A stretch of 64,000 nucleotides of DNA from Neiella litorisoli. Its GTDB lineage: Bacteria; Pseudomonadota; Gammaproteobacteria; Enterobacterales; Neiellaceae. The notes beneath the pieces are model-generated. The model worked only from the letters and a program-made list of their open reading frames with translations. It did not search any database and was not told the DNA's origin. The stretch is taken from contig NZ_JACXAF010000006.1 in assembly GCF_014773395.1 (NCBI RefSeq), forward strand, positions 124,001 to 188,000. Reading direction: 5' to 3'. Shown here piece by piece: positions 43,373 through 52,968 of this stretch (within the stretch, counting starts at the first letter, position 1; each line of letters begins with the position of its first letter). The position numbers were made by a program, and so were the translations under genes.

Positions 43373-45298
43373 CTACCGATCAAACTGCCATTGAAACGGC
43401 GTGACAGGCAGATTGGCAGAATTCACCAGATTAACCTTGGGATTATCGGCCCAAGCGTAACGAAGCGCCTGCGGCTGATTAACCGTCGCTGGCAGTTGCA
43501 GTATCACTTTGTCGCCTTCAACTCGCCCAGATATCCATTGCCAGCCAAGGTGTTTGTCTTTAACGGCAAACCCCGCTAACGGTTGCTCGTTAGTCAACTT
43601 TAAGCCCGCGGCGGTTTGGTTGAATCGGACCAAGATTTCGCCAGCCTGAATTTCAGCGCTCACAGGTTGTGGGCTATCAAGGATGGGTTGGTGCTGATAA
43701 ACCACACGATTCGCAGCCAGCCACAGACGGTAACCAACATCTTGCTTATTGCGCGGATGAATATCATCAGCATCACCAATATCAATGGTCACCGCCATGC
43801 CGGTTTTAGCGATCTGTAAAGTGTGACGCTGGGCTTCGCGCAGCGTTGCCCAGTCACTTTCAGAGGGGAGCGTCACTGGCGTCATGAAATTGGCCAGCTG
43901 GGTAAAAATAAACGGTAGCTGGGCGTTGCCCCATGCGTCGCGCCAACTGCCAATGAGCTGGGCAAACAAGTCTTGGTAATGTTCCGCTTGATCGGCATTA
44001 CTTTCACCCTGATACCAAATGACGCCTTTAATTGGCATTGTGGTCAGTGGTTCAATCATGCTGTTGTAGAGCATTGATGGCCGCCAGTGAATGTACTCCG
44101 GCATTGGCAGAGGTGGTGCAATGCGGTTATTGAACGCCCAGCCCTGACCAAACTCTGAGGCGTGATCATTGATGTGTAGCTGAACGCGGCCGGGGAGGCC
44201 GACAAACACTTTGTTGTCCCAGTCGTTGGTGATCCGCAAAGCGAGCAGGTTATCGCCAGCACGCAGCAGATCGTTATCCAGCGGCAGGCGATCGAGGGTG
44301 GATGACCAGTCTTTTTGATGGATCAATTGACCATTGAGATAAACGTGGGCGTTTTGAATGACAGTGCCGAACTCAATGACGACATCGTCGTTGGCGTTGG
44401 CTAACTCAAAACGTTTGCGCAACCAGACCACATCTGCCAGAGGCTCCGGCGTTGGCAGATCAATTCGTTGCCAAGCTTGATCATCGTAGTCGCTGCGGTG
44501 AACGCCGTAGGCTTCATCGGCACTGGTGTTGTTGATGATTTGCCACTTGTGTTGATGGGCGGCCTCATTTTGCTCAATCCGCTGGCGCCATTGTTGTGGC
44601 TGGCTGATGATATCGCTGGCTTGAGCTTGGTAGGCTGGCAAAGGAAGTAATGCCGGTGCTGGCGCCCACGCTTCGGCTGGGGTGCCACCCCAAGTACTAT
44701 CGACAATGCCAACGGCAACCTGTTCATTGTGTTGCAGGTGTTTGGCGAAGAACCAAGCCACGGCTGAGAAGTTTGCGACCTTAGAGGGCGACGCAACCTG
44801 CCAAGACAACCGGCGCTTGAGCTCGGATTGTGGCACTTCGCTGTAGCTATTTTCTACTTCGGCGTAGCGGATCAGCGGGTAGTTCGAATCGGCTATTTCT
44901 GCCGCCATGTTATTAATGTCATTGGCCACCTTCCATTCCATGTTGGATTGGCCTGATGCCAACCAGACATCACCAAGGTAAATATCTTTAAGGCTGATGC
45001 GCCGATCGGCGACGATGGTCAGCTGATACGGACCACCTGCCGGCATTGCTGGCAGCTGGGCGTGCCAGTGACCATTATCATCAGCTACTGTGAGGGCGCT
45101 GTGACCGGCCAAGGAGATATTAATTTCGCTCGCAGGATCAGCGGTACCCGATAGCGGAATGGGTTGTAGCCGTTGCAACACCATATGGTCGGCAAAGCGG
45201 TTATCGAGGGTAACCGGTGAGATTGAATCTGATTTGTTTGAGCAAGATATCATGACGTTAACCATTAGTATGGCCAATGCCCAGTTGCGAAAACGCAT
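43373..45298 (-). CDS. lipoprotein acetylesterase of the sialate O-acetylesterase type
   Basis: About 641 residues. SGNH-type blocks are WLASGQSNMEW (nucleophile Ser) and IWYQGESNAD; a GH2-like jelly-roll insert (WLRKRFELA ... YLNGQLIHQKDW) lies between them, as is usual for this family. Members in plant-wall loci remove acetyl groups from xylan or pectin side chains rather than sialic acid. The frame begins at 45355, but ATG at 45298 with AAGGAG upstream gives a lipoprotein signal with lipobox MISC; Ser at +2 favours the outer membrane. A terminator hairpin lies between this start and the upstream GH43 gene. Confidence 0.85.
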   Translation of the reverse strand: MRFRNWALAILMVNVMISCSNKSDSISPVTLDNRFADHMVLQRLQPIPLSGTADPASEINISLAGHSALTVADDNGHWHAQLPAMPAGGPYQLTIVADRRISLKDIYLGDVWLASGQSNMEWKVANDINNMAAEIADSNYPLIRYAEVENSYSEVPQSELKRRLSWQVASPSKVANFSAVAWFFAKHLQHNEQVAVGIVDSTWGGTPAEAWAPAPALLPLPAYQAQASDIISQPQQWRQRIEQNEAAHQHKWQIINNTSADEAYGVHRSDYDDQAWQRIDLPTPEPLADVVWLRKRFELANANDDVVIEFGTVIQNAHVYLNGQLIHQKDWSSTLDRLPLDNDLLRAGDNLLALRITNDWDNKVFVGLPGRVQLHINDHASEFGQGWAFNNRIAPPLPMPEYIHWRPSMLYNSMIEPLTTMPIKGVIWYQGESNADQAEHYQDLFAQLIGSWRDAWGNAQLPFIFTQLANFMTPVTLPSESDWATLREAQRHTLQIAKTGMAVTIDIGDADDIHPRNKQDVGYRLWLAANRVVYQHQPILDSPQPVSAEIQAGEILVRFNQTAAGLKLTNEQPLAGFAVKDKHLGWQWISGRVEGDKVILQLPATVNQPQALRYAWADNPKVNLVNSANLPVTPFQWQFDR

Positions 45299-45314
45299 GG
45301 CGTCTCCTTGATTG

Positions 45315-45346
45315 AAAAAGGCGACATGGCTGGTCGCCGTGTCGCC
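45315..45346 (-). terminator. terminator/attenuator between GH43 and acetylesterase
   Basis: Leftward GGCGACA (45346-45340) pairs with TGTCGCC (45326-45320), followed by TTTTT (45319-45315). It is immediately before the esterase ribosome-binding site, so the esterase may depend on read-through. Confidence 0.6.
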
Positions 45347-45371
45347 TGTCGACAATGGTTAGGGCGAGAGA

Positions 45372-46325
45372 TTATTTGCTAAGCCCTTCTGTTGTCATGA
45401 TGATGCGCTGCAGTGAGCCATCGTCGTTGTAATACAAAGGATCGATTGAAACCGAACGACGGAAGCGACCACCACTTGGCTGACCTTCTTTCGGTGGCAT
45501 GGCGCCGGTGTGGTAGATGAAATAATCTTTGCCTTTGAATTCAATGACCGACTGGTGATTGGTTTCAGAGTTACCGGCAATCTCATTCAAAATGCCCTTA
45601 TATTGCCAAGGTCCGTGAATGCTCTTACTCATTGAGTAACAGATTTTCTCAGGGAATTCACAGGCATAAGTGACATAGTAATAGTCGTTCTTTTTATGGA
45701 CCCAAAGCGCTTCGGTAAAGTTAGGGAGATCCATTACTTTGTAATCGCCATCAAGCTCAATCATGTTGTCTTTGAGTTTGGCGTATTTAGGAACCAAGTT
45801 ACCCCAGAAGATATAGCTGTCGCCGTTCTCTTCAATAAAGATGGCTGGATCAATATCGTCCCAGTCATTTGGCGTTTCGGTGGTCATGTCATTGGTGATC
45901 AAGGCCTTGCCAATGGCATCTTTAAACGGACCGTAAGGAGAATCAGATACGGCAACGCCAACGGCAAAGCCAGGCTTGCTATCGTCGTGACGGACGGTGG
46001 TGTAGAAGTAGAACTTGCCGTCTTTTTCCACCATGTGAGAAGCCCAAGCCTGACCGGTGGCCCATTTGAAATCGGTGGCTTTCATGAATGCACCATGAGA
46101 CTCCCAATTGATCATGTCTTTTGAGGTGTAAAGCAACCAGTCGTGCATTTCAAAAAACACATCATTATTCGGAGCAACATCATGGCCGGTGTACAGGTAA
46201 ACGGTGTCACCGTGAACCAGCGCCGCCGGATCGGCGGTAAAGGCGTCGGTAATAATTGGGTTGGCAGCAAGTGCGGGTAATGTTGCTGCACTAAGCAGTG
46301 CGGCTACAGTCAGAGATTTAAACAT
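45372..46325 (-). CDS. exported GH43 glycosidase
   Basis: About 317 residues with signal peptide (LPALAAN). GH43 catalytic residues are in TADPAAL (Asp), DIDPAIF (Asp) and TEALWVH (Glu). It resembles the exported GH43 at 9767 in its opening blade (both have TADP, YLYTxHD and DWxxxxSxDxINW). Probable activities are arabinofuranosidase or beta-xylosidase; context favours arabinan/arabinoxylan. The frame starts at a TTG at 46340, but ATG at 46325 with GAAGG upstream is better. It is bracketed by hairpins on both sides. Confidence 0.88.
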   Translation of the reverse strand: MFKSLTVAALLSAATLPALAANPIITDAFTADPAALVHGDTVYLYTGHDVAPNNDVFFEMHDWLLYTSKDMINWESHGAFMKATDFKWATGQAWASHMVEKDGKFYFYTTVRHDDSKPGFAVGVAVSDSPYGPFKDAIGKALITNDMTTETPNDWDDIDPAIFIEENGDSYIFWGNLVPKYAKLKDNMIELDGDYKVMDLPNFTEALWVHKKNDYYYVTYACEFPEKICYSMSKSIHGPWQYKGILNEIAGNSETNHQSVIEFKGKDYFIYHTGAMPPKEGQPSGGRFRRSVSIDPLYYNDDGSLQRIIMTTEGLSK

Positions 46326-46362
46326 AGAAAAAACCTTCAAAAACTAAATCAAGCCAATTAAC

Positions 46363-46391
46363 AAAGCACCGGCCGATTAAGCCGGTGCTTT
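46363..46391 (-). terminator. intrinsic terminator of the GH43-LamG gene
   Basis: 11-bp perfect stem AAAGCACCGGC / GCCGGTGCTTT with a seven-base loop, 16 bases after the stop of the gene at 46407; the leftward product ends in TTTG. Confidence 0.8.
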
Positions 46392-46406
46392 TCAGGGAAG
46401 CAACAA

Positions 46407-49400
46407 TTACTGCTGTTGCAGGTAGAACTGAGCTGCATCAGAGGCCGAAATCACCTCATCAAAAATCATCAACTCATCAACCTGACCATTAAATGGTGTA
46501 TCCCAGAAGTTGACGCCGATGGCAAAGCCGGTCGCAGCCGCTGCACCAAAGACATCTGGGAAGCCAGTACCGCTAAATGCTTCTTCACCATTGATGTAGA
46601 TGGTGAGGGCATCACCGTTCAGCGTCACCACTAAGTGGCTCCAGCTGCCCGTCGGGATTTGCTGACCTGCACCCGCGTCATACCAGCTGGTACCAGACCA
46701 AACCATGGTGTTGTTGCTCACCGCATCGGTACCCATAGGAACAACACTGACCCAGCTGTCGCTGTTAGCATAACCAAAGAACGCTGGGGTGAACTGGTTA
46801 AGTTCTGTTGGGTTTAACCAGAGCGCAAAGCTATAGGTATTGTCGGTGATCAGGTTGTTCGGTAATTCAACACCTGATGCGCCATCTAACACCAGAGCAC
46901 GACCTTCAGCGCGATCCGCGTATTGAATGTTGCCACCTTCGCTACCAATCAGGCCAGCTGTTGGCGTGCCTGCAGCAAAGTAGCCTTGGGCATCGCTTAG
47001 ATCATCACCATCGAAGCTGTACCAAGCCAGTGGCGTTGGCAAGCCATTGGAGCGAACAACTGCAGTGAATTGCTTGGTCGCGGTTTCGCCGTCAAGGGTA
47101 ATGGTTGCAGTCAGCGTCACGGTGGCGTCAGGCTCACCAGCAGCTGGACGAGTCACTTCACCCAGCGTCGAGATGACGGCTGGATTTGATGATTCCCAAC
47201 TAACCGCAGCGGCATAGGCGCCAGTGGTTGGCAGGTAAATATCTTCACGTAATGAGCTGGTGTCGCCAATGTCCAATAGCTCTGCAGCAGAGACCACCAA
47301 ATCAGCAGCTGGCAGTGGCACGATATCCAAGTTTTGGATCTCAGCCGCACTCAGCGCACCTTCATAAATCTTCAACTCATCGATCAGACCATTGAATGGC
47401 AGATCCCAGTAGTTGACGCCCAGAGTGAACACGCCTGCGCCACCGCTGAACAGATCTTGGAAGTTACCACCGCTGAAGCGCTCTTCACCATCCACGTAGA
47501 CTTTAACCACGCCTTGTTTCACCGAGAACGCAAGGTGAGACCAAGCATTTTCAGGAATACGCAGGCCAGTTGATGCGTCGTACCAACGTTGGCTACCGCT
47601 CCACAGCATGGTGTTGCCATCCCAGCTTTGTGGCAACAGGCTGAGCCAGTTGTCATTTGCTTGGGCGCCAAAGAAGGCTGGAGTGAAGCCGGTGATCACT
47701 GTTGGGTTGACCCACATCGATACCGTGTATTCGTAGTTGTTGATCAAACCATCTGGTAGACGGACACCACTGGTGCCATCGAGCCACACTGCTTGCTGGC
47801 TTTGGCCTGCTGCATACAACACGGCACCATCAGTTGAATCAGGTGTGGTACCTGTTTCGGTGGCAGTGGCGTTGTAGCCGAGCTGATCATCAAGGTTACC
47901 TTCAAACGAGTACTGAGCGACTCGGTTGTATGGCTTGCGAGCAGGAACAATAACGACGTATTGCTCAGTCGTGGTGACGCCATTGAGTGTCACTGTCGCA
48001 GTTAAGGTGACTTGTGCATCGGCTTCGCCCGCGTTTGGACGGCTGACAATACCGCTGGTATTGATGTACTCAGGTTTGTCGGTTTGCCATTCAATGGTTG
48101 CACCGAGTGCGCCAGTGGTTGGCAATTCGATATTGGACTGGCTAGAAGACGGCATGCCGGCTGCTAATTCCGCCACGATCCGACCGACCGTTTCTTCATC
48201 GCTTGGATTATCTAATTGACTACCCCAAATGGTCACACCATCAGAAGACAATGCGGTGAAAGTCGGCGTCAGGCGTTCAGAGTTGTCATTGTATTGCCAA
48301 GACAGCTTGCCTGAAAACGAACCCAAACCATCAATGTCGAGCGTGATGTTGTTGTCATCATCAAAACGATAAGAGCCGGCATAATCACCACTGATCACGC
48401 CCCAAGGCTCCAGTGTTAGATAGCTTGAAACTTTCGCTTCACGGTTAATGTCATGCTCATGATTAATGAATTGGTAGGTGCCGCGCAGATCAATACCATC
48501 GACAATGTTTTCGCCGACTAGCGGTACATAGCGATGTGGCGCAGTGACCAGCCAGCCATCTTCGTTAATGAACATTTCGTGAACGCGAACCGAGTGGCCT
48601 TCGCCCAAATGTGGATAACGAGTGTGGAAAATCAGGAAGTGTTTGCCTGTTTCTTCGTCGTAGTAAGCAGAGTTGTGGCCCGGAGCCATGTAACCATGGT
48701 CAGTGCCAGCTTCGCCAACGTTGTTGACGAACATGTGGCCGCCCATCATTTTTACGCCATACGGCTCAATGCTATTCCAGTTACCTGCTGCGCCGATCAT
48801 ATCGGTACCAGAAGCATCTAAGAATGGACCGGTTGGGCTGGTGGAGCGAGCAACGCGCATGTTGTAGCCATCGTTCTGCTCATAGCCACCGAAGGATGTG
48901 ATCAGATAGTAGTACTCTGATTCAGGGCTATAGAACATGTATGGCCCTTCAATGGCGCTGTAATAGCCACCCATGATCTTGGTGCCGTAACCTTGATCGG
49001 GTAGTGGGAAGCCAGTCGTAGCGTCCATTTCCATTACCCAGATGCCGCCTGAGTACGAGCCGTACACCATCCATAATTTGCCGTCGGCATCGAAAAATAC
49101 GTCAGGATCAATGGCATTCGGGTGGATGTTGCCGTCGTAGTCGTTGCCGTCGATGCCAGGATTTTCGGCGCCAACGTGACCAGAACGTAAGAATAAGCCT
49201 AAGTTCGAATAAGGCCCTTCAATATTGTCGGATACAGCAACACCCATGTATGAGCGAGATACACAGGCGCCGGTCTCTGGCAGCGCGCAGTGATCATAGT
49301 AGAAATAGTACTTGCCATCTTCGAGTTGAATGACGTCTGCAGCCCAAGAGCCGACATGACCGCCTACCCAAGCAATACCTTCTGCTGCTTCTTCTGCGTA

Positions 49401-49715
49401 GGTATCAAATAGTGGATTGTCGTCATTAACGCCATCGGCAACCATGGTCCAGTTCATTAAGTCTGTGGACTTGGCCGCAGCTAAGTGGGAACCAAAGATA
49501 TAATATGTGCCGTCGTTGGTGCGAATTACTGACGGGTCATGGACTGTGACGTCAGTGAAGTTAACCTCTTCGGGTAATGAAGGGTCTGGAGATTCTGGTG
49601 GCTGCTCCCGTGGTGGAGCGGGTACAGTTTCGTTTCCGAGCTTTTGGCTGCCGCCGTCACCACAGGCTCCCAAGCCTAGTGCCACAGCAAGCGCCAGCGT
49701 GGCGCGATGTTTCAT
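46407..49715 (-). CDS. lipoprotein GH43 arabinanase with two Ig-LamG tandems
   Basis: 1,102 residues. Lipobox GLGAC (Gly at +2), a Pro/Glu-rich tether, then a GH43 propeller at ~50-360 with VHDPSVI, IDPDVF and IEGPYMF carrying the catalytic Asp/Asp/Glu, and an arabinanase-type C-terminal beta-domain to ~505. Then two repeats of a small bacterial-Ig-like domain (IVSRPNAGEADAQVTLTAT and VTRPAAGEPDATVTLTAT) plus a LamG/concanavalin module (~600-770 and ~875-1100; NYEYTVSMWVNPT and NTYSFALWLNPT). Likely an endo-1,5-alpha-L-arabinanase anchored to the surface. Start ATG at 49715 with GGGAG upstream. An AGTAATACAATA element is 29 bases upstream of the start. Confidence 0.88.
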   Translation of the reverse strand: MKHRATLALAVALGLGACGDGGSQKLGNETVPAPPREQPPESPDPSLPEEVNFTDVTVHDPSVIRTNDGTYYIFGSHLAAAKSTDLMNWTMVADGVNDDNPLFDTYAEEAAEGIAWVGGHVGSWAADVIQLEDGKYYFYYDHCALPETGACVSRSYMGVAVSDNIEGPYSNLGLFLRSGHVGAENPGIDGNDYDGNIHPNAIDPDVFFDADGKLWMVYGSYSGGIWVMEMDATTGFPLPDQGYGTKIMGGYYSAIEGPYMFYSPESEYYYLITSFGGYEQNDGYNMRVARSTSPTGPFLDASGTDMIGAAGNWNSIEPYGVKMMGGHMFVNNVGEAGTDHGYMAPGHNSAYYDEETGKHFLIFHTRYPHLGEGHSVRVHEMFINEDGWLVTAPHRYVPLVGENIVDGIDLRGTYQFINHEHDINREAKVSSYLTLEPWGVISGDYAGSYRFDDDNNITLDIDGLGSFSGKLSWQYNDNSERLTPTFTALSSDGVTIWGSQLDNPSDEETVGRIVAELAAGMPSSSQSNIELPTTGALGATIEWQTDKPEYINTSGIVSRPNAGEADAQVTLTATVTLNGVTTTEQYVVIVPARKPYNRVAQYSFEGNLDDQLGYNATATETGTTPDSTDGAVLYAAGQSQQAVWLDGTSGVRLPDGLINNYEYTVSMWVNPTVITGFTPAFFGAQANDNWLSLLPQSWDGNTMLWSGSQRWYDASTGLRIPENAWSHLAFSVKQGVVKVYVDGEERFSGGNFQDLFSGGAGVFTLGVNYWDLPFNGLIDELKIYEGALSAAEIQNLDIVPLPAADLVVSAAELLDIGDTSSLREDIYLPTTGAYAAAVSWESSNPAVISTLGEVTRPAAGEPDATVTLTATITLDGETATKQFTAVVRSNGLPTPLAWYSFDGDDLSDAQGYFAAGTPTAGLIGSEGGNIQYADRAEGRALVLDGASGVELPNNLITDNTYSFALWLNPTELNQFTPAFFGYANSDSWVSVVPMGTDAVSNNTMVWSGTSWYDAGAGQQIPTGSWSHLVVTLNGDALTIYINGEEAFSGTGFPDVFGAAAATGFAIGVNFWDTPFNGQVDELMIFDEVISASDAAQFYLQQQ

Positions 49716-49744
49716 AAGGAACTCCCTACGTTGTCATAAGGTAT

Positions 49745-49756
49745 TATTGTATTACT
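49745..49756 (-). promoter_or_regulatory. AGTAATACAATA element, copy A
   Basis: Exact 12-mer in sense orientation for the GH43-LamG gene, 29 bases before its ATG. Shared with two other arabinan-locus promoters; candidate operator or activator site. Confidence 0.5.
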
Positions 49757-49994
49757 AAATGTAGCGTTCAGAGATTAACAGTTTTGTAAAATGTTTAAAC
49801 AGGCTCTTTGTGATTTTGTGCGGCCAAACTCACATTTAATTTTACTTTTAAAGTCGAAGAAACCTTATTTCTAAAGGTCTAGCTGAATATAAGGCACAAT
49901 GGCGCACACTCGAATCGAGTCGTTGTTCTAGGGGAGCGTGTGAGAAAGATCACCAATTCACAAATATGAGCGAAAGGTTAATTGCACGTCAAAA

Positions 49995-50012
49995 AGTAAT
50001 ACAATAGTATTA
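49995..50012 (+). promoter_or_regulatory. AGTAATACAATA element, copy B, with inverted repeat
   Basis: Exact 12-mer at 49995-50006 within TAATACAATAGTATTA, an inverted repeat with a four-base spacer, 57-63 bases before the TonB receptor ATG. Confidence 0.52.
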
Positions 50013-50069
50013 ATGTTGTTCGATCAGCGAATTAATTAAACATATTAAAAACAACTGGGGTTCACACTG

Positions 50070-52868
50070 ATGCTCAAACGCACTTTGATTGCCAATGCTG
50101 TTGTCGCGGCGCTGGCATGTTCTGTACCTACCCTGTATGCAGCTGAAAATGACCAAACTGAAGCAGCAGCAGATGAGACTGAAGTTATTCAGGTTACCGG
50201 TATTCGCGGTAGTCTGAGTAAAGCCATCAATATTAAACGTGAATCGTATCAACTGGTTGATGCGATTGTTGCCGAAGATATCGGTAAATTTCCTGATAAC
50301 AACGTGGTTGAAGCTCTGCAGCGTGTGTCTGGTGTGCAGGTAACTGACCGCGGTGCCGGTGAAGTCAACACCGTGACGATTCGTGGTTTGACCGATGTCA
50401 CCACCACGGTGAATGGTCGCCAAATCTTTACTGCATCTGGCCGTTCGGTTGCCTTGGCCGATATGCCAGCCGCTTTGCTCGAAACGGTTGAAGTGTACAA
50501 AACGCGTTCTGCTTCTCAGGTTGGTAGTGGTATTGCCGGTCAAATCGATATTTCGACTCAGCGCCCATTCAACTTTGAAGGCAGTAAAGTCGTATTTGCC
50601 GGCCGCGCAATCTATCAGGATCAGGCTGATGAAGTCGATCCAAACTTGAGCTTATTGCTCAGTAATCGCTGGGAAACTAGTCACGGTGATTTTGGTGCTT
50701 TAGTCAACGTTTCTTATGCTGAAACAAGCTATCGCGATCAGGGCGTGGCTCCGGGTGCATTTGTACCTTTCATGACAATGAATCCAGCCGATGGCTTTGG
50801 TCAGTTGGAGCGTATTTTCCCAACAGATCCACGAGTGACTGAATCGCCAATCTGGGAGCCAGGCCTTGAGCAAGGTTTGCCATGGAATGCTGGTGCAACG
50901 CTGGATATCAACGGCGTACCAACTGAGTACTACTTGTCGCGCGATGCGGTATTTGCCAACGATTTTACTGGTGAGCGTGAGCGTCCAGCTGCCAACATTT
51001 CGTTGCAATGGGCACCAAATGATAGCTCAGAGTATGTCTTTGAAGCGTTTTACAACGGCTACCGCAACGAGTCATTCAACTCACTGATGTTTACCTTTGT
51101 TGACTGGTGGGGGGGTGTTGATGACAGCAATCCACCGATTTTGTACAAAGATACCAACATCATCAAAGAGCGTTATGTTAGCTCGCCATATGGCTTTAAC
51201 AGTGGTGACTTAACCAAAGAAAGCACTGACAGCTACGTCTTTGCATTGGGCGGTAAGTGGGATCTGACAGACGATTTCTTCTTGTCTTCTGACCTTTACT
51301 ATCAGGATTCAACCTTTGAATCTGACTTCATCGCCATGCGGACCGACCGTGTTGCCCATGGTTTGTATGTTGATTTCAATGATAAGAATGGTTTGCCTGC
51401 TCTGGAATTTTTCGATAATCCAGACACTGATGTCAACGAAGCTGACTTGACCGATCCATCACTGTGGAACGTGGCGCAGCTGTATGACAACGGCGGCAAG
51501 CGTAAAGGTGACGCGGTTACTCTCCACTTGGATGCAGAATACTTTGCCGAGTGGAATGGTATTGAGCGCATCGCATTTGGTGGTATGTATGATGTCCGTA
51601 ATTCTAGCGAATACACCCGTGGCGTTGATGGCTTCTTAGGTCAACCGCTCTCTGATTTGGATGAAGGCTTGGTTCACATCACCAAGGGCTTTTACGATGG
51701 CAAGGCGGATATTCCAACAGCATGGGCGGTGGCCGACGGTCACTATATTCATAAGCACCGCGATCAGTTCCGTGAGCTTTATGGCTTCCCAGAAGACCAG
51801 TTGGTGTTAGAGCAAACCTTCGATATCGAAGAAACCACCACCTCGTTGTACTTCGAAATGGACTATGTCAACGAACTGTTTGGTAGAGAGTTTGATGCTC
51901 AGATCGGCTTGCGTTACGAGCACGTTGATCGCGACATGGACTTCTTCAATGTTGATGCCGATCCAATCACTAAGAGCAGTGCCAGCAATAGCAATGAATC
52001 GTGGTTGCCGAGCTTGGTCATGCGTTATCACCTAACCGACGACATTATTGCTCGTTTTGCTTACACCGAAACCATTCGCCAACCTGATTTTGTGCAGCTT
52101 AATGCTTACATCGATTATCAGGAAGACGTGACCAACATTGGTTATGGTCAAGCATTTGGTGGTAACCCAGATTTGGCTCCGGTGGAGTCGAAAAACTACG
52201 ATATCTCTTTGGAGTATTACTTCAATGAAGGTAGCTCGGTTTACGCCACTTGGTTTAAGCGTGACATCGAAGGCTTTGTCTATGATTCACTGCGCGTTGT
52301 TGATTATCAGGCGCCAGGTGAAGATGAGCCTTACCCATACATCCTGAGCCAGCCAGATAACGCATCTGATGGTACGCTGAAAGGTTGGGAGTTGGGTGCT
52401 ATCTACATCCCTGAAGGTCTGCCAGATATGCTTGAAGGTATTGGTGCGCAAGCAAGTGCAACCATCCTCGACTCTGAGCAAGATCTACCAGTGTACGATG
52501 AAGAGGGTGAGCTGAAAGGCTACAACACTCGCGATATGTTTGGTGTATCCGACAAGTCATACAGTACCGTGTTGTTCATGGAAAAAGAGAAGTTTGACAT
52601 GCGCCTTTCATACGTTTGGCGTGATGACTTCTTGGCAAACTATGAAGCGGCACTGTTTGCTAACCCACGTGGCGTCTATCGTCGTCCAGAAGAAAGCATG
52701 GACTTCCAGTTCAGCTACTTCGTCAATGATGATCTGACGGTTACGTTTGATGCAACCAACATCACTGAAGAAATTTACAAGTCGTACTATGAGTATCCAA
52801 AAACTCATAACTTGGGTAACTCGCTCTACAGCCGCACATTTGCTGTAGGTATCCGTTACTCCATCTAA
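50070..52868 (+). CDS. TonB-dependent outer-membrane receptor, arabinan-locus copy
   Basis: A 932-residue receptor: signal peptide ending TLYAAEN, TonB-box-like EVIQVTGIRG, plug with IVAEDIGKFPD, NVVEALQRVSGVQV and TVTIRGL, and a beta-barrel ending SRTFAVGIRYSI. It belongs to the same large SusD-independent class as the two pectin-locus receptors but is diverged from both. Placed between a surface arabinanase and a GPH symporter, it most likely imports arabino-oligosaccharides. The ribosome-binding site is weak (TGGGG well upstream). A terminator hairpin follows the stop. Confidence 0.92.
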   Translation: MLKRTLIANAVVAALACSVPTLYAAENDQTEAAADETEVIQVTGIRGSLSKAINIKRESYQLVDAIVAEDIGKFPDNNVVEALQRVSGVQVTDRGAGEVNTVTIRGLTDVTTTVNGRQIFTASGRSVALADMPAALLETVEVYKTRSASQVGSGIAGQIDISTQRPFNFEGSKVVFAGRAIYQDQADEVDPNLSLLLSNRWETSHGDFGALVNVSYAETSYRDQGVAPGAFVPFMTMNPADGFGQLERIFPTDPRVTESPIWEPGLEQGLPWNAGATLDINGVPTEYYLSRDAVFANDFTGERERPAANISLQWAPNDSSEYVFEAFYNGYRNESFNSLMFTFVDWWGGVDDSNPPILYKDTNIIKERYVSSPYGFNSGDLTKESTDSYVFALGGKWDLTDDFFLSSDLYYQDSTFESDFIAMRTDRVAHGLYVDFNDKNGLPALEFFDNPDTDVNEADLTDPSLWNVAQLYDNGGKRKGDAVTLHLDAEYFAEWNGIERIAFGGMYDVRNSSEYTRGVDGFLGQPLSDLDEGLVHITKGFYDGKADIPTAWAVADGHYIHKHRDQFRELYGFPEDQLVLEQTFDIEETTTSLYFEMDYVNELFGREFDAQIGLRYEHVDRDMDFFNVDADPITKSSASNSNESWLPSLVMRYHLTDDIIARFAYTETIRQPDFVQLNAYIDYQEDVTNIGYGQAFGGNPDLAPVESKNYDISLEYYFNEGSSVYATWFKRDIEGFVYDSLRVVDYQAPGEDEPYPYILSQPDNASDGTLKGWELGAIYIPEGLPDMLEGIGAQASATILDSEQDLPVYDEEGELKGYNTRDMFGVSDKSYSTVLFMEKEKFDMRLSYVWRDDFLANYEAALFANPRGVYRRPEESMDFQFSYFVNDDLTVTFDATNITEEIYKSYYEYPKTHNLGNSLYSRTFAVGIRYSI

Positions 52869-52890
52869 TTGTAAGTTTGTTGCTACTACG

Positions 52891-52914
52891 AAAGGCCTCG
52901 CTTCAGAGGCCTTT
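52891..52914 (+). terminator. terminator after the third TonB receptor
   Basis: 9-bp stem AAAGGCCTC / GAGGCCTTT with a six-base loop, 22 bases after the stop. The T-run is short, being part of the stem. Confidence 0.65.
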
Positions 52915-52968
52915 CGATTACTTACACAATACGCGCCAGTGTGGCGCATAGCGATTAAGTGAACCTGA

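Larger units (their letters stand above)
49716..50069. other. divergent regulatory region, arabinanase and third TonB receptor
   Basis: 354 bases without a gene. It carries two copies of AGTAATACAATA, each pointing toward its own gene: 49756-49745 (leftward) and 49995-50006 (rightward, extended to the inverted repeat TAATAC-AATA-GTATTA at 49997-50012). No ACCGGT-type operator was seen. No good -35 is found at the usual distance from either copy. Confidence 0.55.
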